A DNA stretch of 64,000 nt from Atherinomorus stipes (taxonomy: Eukaryota > Chordata > Actinopteri > Atheriniformes > Atherinidae): contig JALJCO010012628.1 in assembly GCA_023101725.1 (NCBI GenBank), forward strand, positions 17,624 through 81,623, in the 5' to 3' direction. The notes beneath the pieces were generated by a model. That model saw only the letters and a program-made list of their open reading frames with translations. It had not been told where the DNA came from and searched no databases. Every line of letters begins with the position of its first letter. Positions within the stretch are counted from its first letter, which is position 1. Positions 32,501-44,500 of the stretch are shown piece after piece. The translations under genes and the position numbers were made by a program.

Positions 32501-35500
32501 TCTTTCTCTATGAGGAGGTCCATGTCTCTGTGTTCTGTCTCCATGAGGAGGTCCATGTCTCTGTGTTCTGTCTCCATGAGAAGGTCCATGTCTCTGTGTT
32601 CTGTCTCCATGAGGAGGTCCATGTCTCTGTGTTCTGTCTCCATGAGGAGGTCCATGTCTCTGTGTTCTGTCTCCATGAGGAGGTCCATGTCTCTGTTTTC
32701 TGTCTCCATGAGGAGGTCCATGTCTCTGTGTTCTGTCTCTATGAGGAGGTCCATGTCTCTGTCTTCTGTCTCTATGAGGAGGTCCATGTCTCTGTGTTCT
32801 GTCTCTATGAGGAGGTCCATGTCTCTGTCTTCTGTCTCCATGAGGAGGTCCATGTCTCTGTCTTCTGTCTCCATGAGGAGGTCCATGTCTCTGTTTTCTG
32901 TCTCTGTGAGGAGGTCCATGTCTCTGTTTCCTGTCTCTGATGAGGAGGTCCATGTCTCTGTTTTCTGTCTCCATGAGAAGGTCCATGTCTCTGTCTTCTG
33001 TCTCCATGAGGAGGTCCATGTCTCTGTTTTCTGTCTCCATGAGGAGGCTCCATGTCTCTGTGTTCTTGTCTCCATGAGGAGGTCCATGTCTCTGCTCTTC
33101 TTTCTCCATGAGGAGGTCCATGTCTCTGTTTTCTGTCTCCATGAGGAGTTCCATGTCTCTGTTTCCTGTCTCTATGAGGGAGGTCCATGTCTCTGTTTTC
33201 TGTCTCCATGAGGAGGTCCATGTCTCTGTGTTCTGTCTCCATGAGAAGGTCCATGTCTCTGTCTTCTTTCTCCATGAGGAGGTCCATGTCTCTGTTTTCT
33301 GTCTCCATGAGGAGGTCCATGTCTCTGTTTCCTGTCTCTATGAGGAGGTCCATGTCTCTGTTTTCTGTCTCCATGAGAAGGTCCATGTCTCTGTCTTCTG
33401 TCTCCATGAGGAGGTCCATGTCTCTGTTTTCTTTCTCCATGAGGAGGGCCATGTCTCTGTCTTCTGTCTCCATGAGAAGGTCCATGTCTCTGTCTTCTGT
33501 CTCCATGAGGAGGTCCATGTCTCCTGTTTTCTTTCTCCATGAGGAGGGCCATGTCTCTGTTTTCTTTCTCATGAGGAGGGCCATGTCTCTGTTTTCTGTC
33601 TCCATGAGAAGGTCCATGTCTCTGTCTTCTGTCTCCATGAGGAGGTCCATGTCTCTGTTTTCTGTCTCCATGAGAAGGTCCATGTCTCTGTCTTCTGTCT
33701 CTATGAGGAGGTCCATGTCTCTGTCTTCTTTCTCCATGAGGAGGTCCATGTCTCTGTTTTCTGTCTCCATGAGGAGGTCCATGTCTCTGTTTTCTGTCTC
33801 CATGAGGAGGTCCATGTCTCTGTTTTCTGTCTCCATGAGGAGGTCCATGTCTTTGTTTTCTGTCTCCATGAGAAGGTCCATGTCTCTGTCTTCTGTCTCC
33901 ATGAGGAGGTCCATGTCTCTGTTTTCTTTCTCCATGAGGAGGTCCATGTCTCTGTTTTCTGTCTCCATGAGAAGGTCCATGTCTCTGTCTTCTGTCTCCG
34001 TGAGGAGGTCCACGCTCTCTGTTTTCTGTCTCTATGAGGAGGTCCATGTCTTTGTTTTCTGTCTCCATGAGAAGGTCCATGTCTCTGTCTTCTGTCTCCA
34101 TGAGGAGGTCCATGTCTCTGTCTTCTGTCTCCATGAGGGAGGTCCATGTCTCTGTTTTCTGTCTCTGAGGAGGTCCATGTCTCTGTCTTCTTTCTCCATG
34201 AGGAGGTCCATGTCTCTGTTTTCTGTCTCCATGAGGAGGTCCATGTCTCTGTTTTCTGTCTCCATGAGAAGGTCCATGTCTCTGTCTTCTGGCTCCATGA
34301 GGAGGTCCATGTCTCTGTTTTCTTTCTCCATGAGGAGGGCCATGTCTCTGTTTTCTGTCTCCATGAGAAGGTCCATGTCTCTGTCTTCTCTCCATGAGAA
34401 GGTCCATGTCTCTGTTTTCTGTCTCCATGAGGAGGTCCATGTCTCTGTTTTTCTGTCTCCATGAGGAGGTCCATGTCTCTGTTTTCTGTCTCCATGAGGA
34501 GGTCCATGTCTTTGTTTTCTGTCTCCATGAGAAGGTCCATGTCTCTGTCTTCTGTCTCCATGAGGAGGTCCATGTCTCTGTTTTCTTTCTCCATGGAGGA
34601 GGTCCATGTCTCTGTTTTCTGTCTCCCATGAGAAGGTCCATGTCTCTGTCTTCTGTCTCCGTGAGGGGGTCCATGTCTCTGTTTTCTTTCTCTATGAGGA
34701 GGTCCATGTCTCTGTTTTCTTTCTCCATGAGGAGGTCCATGTCTCTGTTTTCTGTCTCCATGAGGAGGTCCATGTCTCTGTTTTCTGTCTCCATGAGGAG
34801 GTCCATGTCTTTGTTTTCTTTCTCCATGAGGAGGGCCCCCTGTCTCTGTTTTCTGTCTCCATGAGAAGGTCCATGTCTCTGTCTTCTGTCTCCATGAGGA
34901 GGTCCATGTCTCTGTTTTCTGTCTCCATGAGGAGGTCCATGTCTTTGTTTTCTGTCTCCATGAGAAGGTCCATGTCTCTGTCTTCTGTCTCCATGAGGAG
35001 GTCCATGTCTCTGTTTTCTTTCTCCATGAGGAGGTCCATGTCTCTGTTTTCTGTCTCCATGAGAGGGTCCATGTCTCTGTCTTCTGTCTCCGTGAGGAGG
35101 TCCATGTCTCTGTTTTCTGTCTCTATGAGGAGGTCCATGTCTCTGTTTTCTGTCTCCATGAGGAGGTCCATGTCTCTGTCTTCTGTCTCCATGAGGAGGT
35201 CCATGTCTTTGTTTTCTGTCTCCATGAAGGTCCATGTCTCTGTCTTCTGTCTCCATGAGGAGGTCCATGTCTCTTTCTTTTCTGTCTCATGAGGAGGTCC
35301 ATGTCTCTGTTTTTTTGTCTCCATGAGAAGGTCCATGTCTCTGTCTTCTGTCTCCATGAGGAGGTCCATGTCTCTGTTTTCTGTCTCTATGAGGAGGTCC
35401 ATGTCTCTGTCTTCTTTCTCCATGAGGAGGTCCATGTCTCTGTCTTCTGTCTCCATGAGGAGGTCCATGTCTCTGTCTTCTGTCTCCATGAGGAGGTCCA

Positions 35501-38500
35501 TGTCTCTGTCTTCTTTCTCCATGAGGAGGTCCATGTCTCTGTTTTCTGTCTCCATGAGGAGGTCCATGTCTCTGTTTTCTGTCTCCATGAGAAGGTCCAT
35601 GTCTCTGTCTTCTGTCTCCATGAGGAGGTCCATGTCTCTGTTTTCTTTCTCCATGAGGAGGGCCATGTCTCTGTTTTCTGTCTCCATGAGAAGGTCCATG
35701 TCTCTGTCTTCTGTCTCCATGAGGAGGTCCATGTCTCTGTTTTCTTTCTCCATGAGGAGGTCCATGTCTCTGTTTTCTGTCTCCATGAGGAGGTCCATGT
35801 CTTTGTTTTCTGTCTCCATGAGAAGGTCCATGTCTCTGTCTTCTGTCTCCATGAGGAGGTCCATGTCTCTGTTTTCTTTCTCCATGAGGAGGTCCATGTC
35901 TCTGTTTTCTGTCTCCATGAGAAGGTCCATGTCTCTGTCTTCTGTCTCCGTGAGGAGGTCCATGTCTCTGTTTTCTGTCTCTATGAGGAGGTCCATGTCT
36001 TTGTTTTCTGTCTCCATGAGAAGGTCCATGTCTCTGTCTTCTGTCTCCATGAGGAGGTCCATGTCTCTGTCTTCTGTCTCCATGAGAAGGTCCATGTCTC
36101 TGTTTTCTGTCTCTATGAGGAGGTCCATGTCTCTGTCTTCTTTCTCCATGAGGAGGTCCATGTCTCTGTCTTCTGTCTCCATGAGGAGGTCCATGTCTCT
36201 GTTTTCTGTCTCCATGAGAAGGTCCATGTCTCTGTCTTCTGTCTCCATGAGGAGGTCCATGTCTCTGTTTTTTCTCCATGAGGAGGGCCATGTCTCTGTT
36301 TTCTGTCTCCATGAGAAGGTCCATGTCTCTGTCTTCTGTCTCCATGAGGAGGTCCATGTCTCTGTTTTCTTTCTCCATGAGGAGGTCCATGTCTCTGTTT
36401 TCTGTCTCCATGAGGAGGTCCATATCTTTGTTTTCTGTCTCCATGAGAAGGTCCATGTCTCTGTCTTCTGTCTCCATGAGGAGGTCCATGTCTCTGTTTT
36501 CTTTCTCCATGAGGAGGTCCATGTCTCTGTTTTCTGTCTCCATGAGAAGGTCCATGTCTCTGTCTTCTGTCTCCGTGAGGAGGTCCATGTCTCTGTTTTC
36601 TGTCTCTATGAGGAGGTCCATGTCTTTGTTTTCTGTCTCCATGAGAAGGTCCATGTCTCTGTCTTCTGTCTCCATGAGGAGGTCCATGTCTCTGTTTTCT
36701 GTCTCTATGAGGAGGTCCATGTCTCTGTTTTTTGTCTCCATGAGAAGGTCCATGTCTCTGTCTTCTGTCTCCATGAGGAGGTCCATGTCTCTGTTTTCTT
36801 TCTCCATGAGGAGGTCCATGTCTCTGTTTTATGTCTCTATGAGGAGGTCCATGTCTCTGTTTCATGTCTCCATGAGGAAGGAGGTCCATGTCTCTGTTTT
36901 CTGTCTCCATGAGGAGGTCCATGTCTTTGTTTTCTGTCTTAATGAGGAGGTCCATGTCTCTGTTTTCTGTCTCCATGAGGAGGTCCATGTCTCTGTTTCA
37001 TGTCTCCATGAGGAAGGAGGTCCATGTCTCTGTTTTCTGTCTCCATGAGGAGGTCCATGTCTTTGTTTTCTGTCTTAATGAGGAGGTCCATGTCTCTGTT
37101 TTCTGTCTCTATGAGGAGGTCCATGTCTCTGTTTCATGTCTCCATGAGGAAGGAGGTCCATGTCTCTGTTTTCTGTCTCCATGAGGAGGTCCATGTCTCT
37201 CTTTTCTGTCTCTATGAGGAGGTCCATGTCTCTCTTTTCTGTCTCTATGAGGAGGTCCATGTCTCTGTTTCCTGTCTCTATGAGGAGGTCCATGTCTCTG
37301 TTTTCTGTCTCCATGAGAAGGTCCATGTCTCTGTCTTCTGTCTCCATGAGGAGGTCCATGTCTCTGTTTTCTTTCTCCATGAGGAGGGCCATGTCTCTCT
37401 GTTTTCTGTCTCCATGAGAAGGTCCATGTCTCTGTTTTCTGTCTCTATGAGGAGGTCCATGTCTCTGTTTTCTGTCTCCATGAGGAGGTCCATGTCTCTG
37501 TTTTCTGTCTTCATGATGAGGTCCATGTCTCTGTTTTCTGTCTCCATGAGGAGGTCCATGTCTCTGTTTTCTGTCTCCATGAGGAGGTCCATGTCTCTGT
37601 TTTCTGTCTCCATGAGGAGGTCCATGTATCTGTTTTCTGTCTCTATGAGGAGGTCCATGTCTCTGTGTTCTGTCTCCATGAGGAGGTCCATGTCTCTGTT
37701 TTCTGTCTCTATGAGGAGGTCCATGTCTCTGTTTTCTGTCTCCATGAGGAGGTCCATGTCTCTGTTTTCTGTCTCTATGAGGAGGTCCATGTCTCTGTTT
37801 TCTGTCTCTATGAGGAGGTCCATGTCTCTGTTTTCTGTCTCCATGAGGAGGTCCATGTCTCTGTTTTCTGTCTTCATAAGGAGGTCCATGTCTCTGTTTT
37901 CTGTCTCCATGAGGAGGTCCATGTCTCTGTTTTTTGTCTCCATGAAGAGGTCCATGTCTCTGTTTTCTGTCTCCATGAGGAGGTCCATGTATCTGTCTTC
38001 TGTCTCCATGAGGAGGTCCATGTCTCTGTGTTCTGTCTCCATGAGGAGGTCAATGTCTCTGTTTTCTGTCTCCATGTGGAGGTCCATGTCTCTGTTTTCT
38101 TTCTCTATGAGGAGGTCCATGTCTCTGTTTTCTGTCTCCATGAGGAGGTCCATGTCTCTGTTTTCTGTCTCCATGAGGAGGTCCATGTCTCTGTTTTCTG
38201 TCTCCATGAGGAGGTCCATGTCTCTGTTTTCTGTCTCCATGAGGAGGTCCATGTCTCTGTTTTCTTTCTCCATGAGGAGGTCCATGTCTCTGTTTTCTGT
38301 CTCCATGAGGAGGTCCATGTCTCTGTTTTCTGTTTCCATGAGGAGGTCCATGTCTTTGTTTTCTGTCTCCATGAGGAGGTCCATGTCTCTGTTTTCTGTC
38401 TCCATGAGGAGGTCCATGTCTCTGTTTTCTGTCTCCATGAGGAGGTCCATGTCTCTGTTTTCTTTCTCTATGAGGAGGTCCATGTCTCTGTTTTCTGTCT

Positions 38501-41500
38501 CCATGAGGAGGTCCATGTCTCTGTTTTCTTTCTCCATGAGGAGGTCCATGTCTCTGTTTTCTTTCTCTATGAGGAGGTCCATGTCTCTGTTTTCTGTCTC
38601 CATGAGGAGGTCCATGTCTCTGTTTTCTTTCTCTATGAGGAGGTCCATGTCTCTGTTTTCTGTCTCCATGAGGAGGTCCATGTCTCTGTTTTCTTTCTCT
38701 ATGAGGAGGTCCATGTCTCTGTTTTCTGTCTCCATGAGGAGGTCCATGTCTCTGTTTTCTTTCTCTATGAGGAGGTCCATGTCTCTGTTTTCTGTCTCCA
38801 TGAGGAGGTCCATATCTCTGTTTTCTGTCTCTATGAGGAGGTCCATGTCTCTGTTTTCTGTCTCCATTAGGAGGTCCATGTCTCCGTCTTCTGTCTCCAT
38901 AAGGAAGTCCATGTCTCTGTTTTCTGTCTCTATGAGGAGGTCCATGTCTTTGTTTTCTGTCTCTATGAGGAGGTCCATGTCCCCGTCTTCTGTCTCCATG
39001 AGGAGGTCCATGTCTCAGTCTTCTGTCTCTATGAGGAGGTCCATGTCTCCGTCTTCTGTCTCTATGAGGAGGTCCATGTCTCTGTTTTCTGTCTCCATGA
39101 GGAGGTCCATGTCTCTGTTTTCTGTCTCCATGAGGATGTCCATGTCTCTGTTTTCTGTCTCCATGAGGAGGTCCATGTCTCTGTCTTCTGTCTCTGTGAG
39201 GAGGTCCATGTCTCTGTTTTCTGTCTCCATGAAGAGGTCCATGTCTCTGTTTTCTGTCTCCATGAGCAGGTCCATGTCTCTGTTTCATGTCTCCATGAGG
39301 AGGTCCATGTCTCTGTTTTCTGTCTCTATGAGGAGGTCCATGTCTCTGTTTCATGTCTCCATGAGGCAGGAGGTCCATGTCTCTGTTTTCTGTCTCCATG
39401 AGGAGGTCCATGTCTCTGTTTCATGTCTCCATGAGGAAGGAGGTCCATGTCTCTGTTTTCTGTCTCCATGAGGAGGTCCATGTCTTTGTTTTCTGTCTTC
39501 ATGAGGAGGTCCATGTCTCTGTTTTTTGTCTCCATGAGAAGGTCCATGTCTCTGTCTTCTGTCTCCATGAGGAGGTCCATGTCTCTGTTTTCTGTCTCTA
39601 TGAGGAGGTCCATGTCTCTGTCTTCTTTCTCCATGAGGAGGTCCATGTCTCTGTCTTCTGTCTCCATGAGGAGGTCCATGTCTCTGTCTTCTGTCTCCAT
39701 GAGGAGGTCCATGTCTCTGTTTTCTGTCTCTATGAGGAGGTCCATGTCTCTGTCTTCTTTCTCCATGAGGAGGTCCATGTCTCTGTTTTCTGTCTCCATG
39801 AGGAGGTCCATGTCTCTGTTTTCTGTCTCCATGAGAAGGTCCATGTCTCTGTCTTCTGTCTCCATGAGGAGGTCCATGTCTCTGTTTTCTTTCTCCATGA
39901 GGAGGGCCATGTCTCTGTTTTCTGTCTCCATGAGAAGGTCCATGTCTCTGTCTTCTGTCTCCATGAGGAGGTCCATGTCTCTGTTTTCTTTCTCCATGAG
40001 GAGGTCCATGTCTCTGTTTTCTGTCTCCATGAGGAGGTCCATGTCTTTGTTTTCTGTCTCCATGAGAAGGTCCATGTCTCTGTCTTCTGTCTCCATGAGG
40101 AGGTCCATGTCTCTGTTTTCTTTCTCCATGAGAAGGTCCATGTCTCTGTCTTCTGTCTCCGTGAGGAGGTCCATGTCTCTGTTTTCTGTCTCTATGAGGA
40201 GGTCCATGTCTTTGTTTTCTGTCTCCATGAGAAGGTCCATGTCTCTGTCTTCTGTCTCCATGAGGAGGTCCATGTCTCTGTCTTCTGTCTCCATGAGGAG
40301 GTCCATGTCTCTGTTTTCTGTCTCTATGAGGAGGTCCATGTCTCTGTCTTCTTTCTCCATGAGGAGGTCCATGTCTCTGTTTTCTGTCTCCATGAGGAGG
40401 TCCATGTCTCTGTTTTCTGTCTCCATGAGAAGGTCCATGTCTCTGTCTTCTGTCTCCATGAGGAGGTCCATGTCTCTGTTTTCTTTCTCCATGAGGAGGG
40501 CCATGTCTCTGTTTTCTGTCTCCATGAGAAGGTCCATGTCTCTGTCTTCTGTCTCCATGAGGAGGTCCATGTCTCTGTTTTCTTTCTCCATGAGGAGGTC
40601 CATGTCTCTGTTTTCTGTCTCCATGAGGAGGTCCATGTCTTTGTTTTCTGTCTCCATGAGAAGGTCCATGTCTCTGTCTTCTGTCTCCATGAGGAGGTCC
40701 ATGTCTCTGTTTTCTTTCTCCATGAGGAGGTCCATGTCTCTGTTTTCTGTCTCCATGAGAAGGTCCATGTCTCTGTCTTCTGTCTCCGTGAGGAGGTCCA
40801 TGTCTCTGTTTTCTGTCTCTATGAGGAGGTCCATGTCTTTGTTTTCTGTCTCCATGAGAAGGTCCATGTCTCTGTCTTCTGTCTCTATGAGGAGGTCCAT
40901 GTCTCTGTTTTTTGTCTCCATGAGAAGGTCCATGTCTCTGTCTTCTGTCTCCATGAGGAGGTCCATGTCTCTGTTTTCTTTCTCCATGAGGAGGTCCATG
41001 TCTCTGTTTTATGTCTCTATGAGGAGGTCCATGTCTCTGTTTCATGTCTCCATGAGGAAGGAGGTCCATGTCTCTGTTTTCTGTCTCCATGAGGAGGTCC
41101 ATGTCTTTGTTTTCTGTCTTAATGAGGAGGTCCATGTCTCTGTTTTCTGTCTCCATGAGGAGGTCCATGTCTCTGTTTCATGTCTCCATGAGGAAGGAGG
41201 TCCATGTCTCTGTTTTCTGTCTCCATGAGGAGGTCCATGTTTTTGTTTTCTGTCTTAATGAGGAGGTCCATGTCTCTGTTTTCTGTCTCTATGAGGAGGT
41301 CCATGTCTCTGTTTCATGTCTCCATGAGGAAGGAGGTCCATGTCTCTGTTTTCTGTCTCCATTAGGAGGTCCATGTCTCTCTTTTCTGTCTCTATGAGGA
41401 GGTCCATGTCTCTCTTTTCTGTCTCTATGAGGAGGTCCATGTCTCTGTTTCCTGTCTCTATGAGGAGGTCCATGTCTCTGTTTTCTGTCTCCATGAGAAG

Positions 41501-44500
41501 GTCCATGTCTCTGTCTTCTGTCTCCATGAGGAGGTCCATGTCTCTGTTTTCTTTCTCCATGAGGAGGGCCATGTCTCTGTTTTCTGTCTCCATGAGAAGG
41601 TCCATGTCTCTGTTTTCTGTCTCTATGAGGAGGTCCATGTCTCTGTTTTCTGTCTCCATGAGGAGGTCCATGTCTCTGTTTTCTGTCTTCATAAGGAGGT
41701 CCATGTCTCTGTTTTCTGTCTCCATGAGGAGGTCCATGTCTCTGTTTTCTGTCTCCATGAGGAGGTCCATGTCTCTGTTTTCTGTCTCCATGAGGAGGTC
41801 CATGTATCTGTTTTCTGTCTCTATGAGGAGGTCCATGTCTCTGTGTTCTGTCTCCATGAGGAGGTCCATGTCTCTGTTTTCTGTCTCTGAGGAGGTCCAT
41901 GTCTCTGTTTTCTGTCTCCATGAGGAGGTCAATGTCTCTGTTTTCTGTCTCTATGAGGAGGTCCATGTCTCTGTTTTCTGTCTCTATGAGGAGGTCCATG
42001 TCTCTGTTTTCTGTCTCCATGAGGAGGTCCATGTCTCTGTTTTCTGTCTTCATAAGGAGGTCCATGTCTCTGTTTTCTGTCTCCATGAGGAGGTCCATGT
42101 CTCTGTTTTCTGTCTCCATGAAGAGGTCCATGTCTCTGTTTTCTGTCTCCATGAGGAGGTCCATGTATCTGTCTTCTGTCTCCATGAGGAGGTCCATGTC
42201 TCTGTGTTCTGTCTCCATGAGGAGGTCAATGTCTCTGTTTTCTGTCTCCATGTGGAGGTCCATGTCTCTGTTTTCTTTCTCTATGAGGAGGTCCATGTCT
42301 CTGTTTTCTGTCTCCATGAGGAGGTCCATGTCTCTGTTTTCTGTCTCCATGAGGAGGTCCATGTCTCTGTTTTCTGTCTCCATGAGGAGGTCCATGTCTC
42401 TGTTTTCTGTCTCCATGAGGAGGTCCATGTCTCTGTTTTCTTTCTCCATGAGGAGGTCCATGTCTCTGTGTTCTGTCTCTATGAGGAGGTCCATGTCTCT
42501 GTTTTCTGTCTCCATGAGGAGGTCCATGTCTCTGTTTTCTGTTTCCATGAGGAGGTCCATGTCTTTGTTTTCTGTCTCCATGAGGAGGTCCATGTCTCTG
42601 TTTTCTGTCTCCATGAGGAGGTCCATGTCTCTGTTTTCTGTCTCCATGAGGAGGTCCATGTCTCTGTTTTCTTTCTCTATGAGGAGGTCCATGTCTCTGT
42701 TTTCTGTCTCCATGAGGAGGTCCATGTCTCTGTTTTCTTTCTCCATGAGGAGGTCCATGTCTCTGTTTTCTTTCTCTATGAGGAGGTCCATGTCTCTGTT
42801 TTCTGTCTCCATGAGGAGGTCCATGTCTCTGTTTTCTTTCTCTATGAGGAGGTCCATGTCTCTGTTTTCTGTCTCCATGAGGAGGTCCATGTCTCTGTTT
42901 TCTTTCTCTATGAGGAGGTCCATGTCTCTGTCTTCTGTCTCCATGAGGAGGTCCATATCTCTGTTTTCTGTCTCTATGAGGAGGTCCATGTCTCTGTTTT
43001 CTGTCTCCATTAGGAGGTCCATGTCTCCGTCTTCTGTCTCCATAAGGAAGTCCATGTCTCTGTTTTCTGTCTCTATGAGGAGGTCCATGTCTTTGTTTTC
43101 TGTCTCTATGAGGAGGTCCATGTCCCCGTCTTCTGTCTCCATGAGGAGGTCCATGTCTCAGTCTTCTGTCTCTATGAGGAGGTCCATGTCTCCGTCTTCT
43201 GTCTCTATGAGGAGGTCCATGTCTCTGTTTTCTGTCTCCATGAGGAGGTCCATGTCTCTGTTTTCTGTCTCCATGAGGATGTCCATGTCTCTGTTTTCTG
43301 TCTCCATGAGGAGGTCCATGTCTCTGTCTTCTGTCTCTGTGAGGAGGTCCATGTCTCTGTTTTCTGTCTCCATGAAGAGGTCCATGTCTCTGTTTTCTGT
43401 CTCCATGAGCAGGTCCATGTCTCTGTTTCATGTCTCCATGAGGAGGTCCATGTCTCTGTTTTCTGTCTCTATGAGGAGGTCCATGTCTCTGTTTCATGTC
43501 TCCATGAGGCAGGAGGTCCATGTCTCTGTTTTCTGTCTCCATGAGGAGGTCCATGTCTCTGTTTCATGTCTCCATGAGGAAGGAGGTCCATGTCTTTGTT
43601 TTCTGTCTTCATGAGGAGGTCCATGTCTCTGTTTTCTGTCTCTATGAGGAGGTCCATGTCTCTGTTTTCTGTCTCTATGAGAAGGTCCATGTCTCTGTTT
43701 CATGTCTCCATGAGGAAGGAGGTCCATGTCTCTGTTTTCTGTCTCCATGAGGAGGTCCATGTCTTTGTTTTCTGTCTTCATGAGGAGGTCCATGTCTCTG
43801 TTTTTCCGTCTCCATGAGGAGGTCCATGCCTCTGTTTCCTGTCTCTATGAGGAGGTACATGTCTCTGTTTTCCGTCTCTATGAGGAGGTCCATGTCTCTG
43901 TTTCCTGTCTCCATGAGGAGGTCCATGTCTCTGTTTTCTGTCTCTATGAGGAGGTCCATGTCTCTGTCTTCTGTCTCCATGAGGAGGTCCATGTCTCTGT
44001 TTTCTGTCTCTATGAGGAGGTCCATGTCTTTGTTTTCTGTCTCTGTGAGGAGGTCCATGTCTCTGTTTTCTGTCTCCATGAGGAGGTTCATGTCTCTGTT
44101 TTCTGTCTCCATGAGGAGGTCCATGTCTCTCTTTTCTGTCTCTATGAGGAGGTCCATGTCTCTGTTTTCTGTCTCCATGAGGAGGTCCATGTCTCTCTTT
44201 TCTGTCTCCATGAGGAGGTCCATGTCTCTCTTTTCTGTCTCTATGAGGAGGTCCATGTCTCTGTTTTCTGTCTCCATGAGGAGGTCCATGTCTCTGTTTT
44301 CTGTCTCTGAGGTCCATGTCTCTGTTTTCAGTCTCCATGAGGAGGTCCATGTCTCTGTTTTCTGTCTCTATGAGGAGGTCCATGTCTTTGTTTTCTGTCT
44401 CTGTGAGGAGGTCCATGTCTCTGTTTTCTGTCTCCATGAGGAGGTTCATGTCTCTGTTTTCTGTCTCCATGAGGAGGTCCATGTCTCTCTTTTCTGTCTC

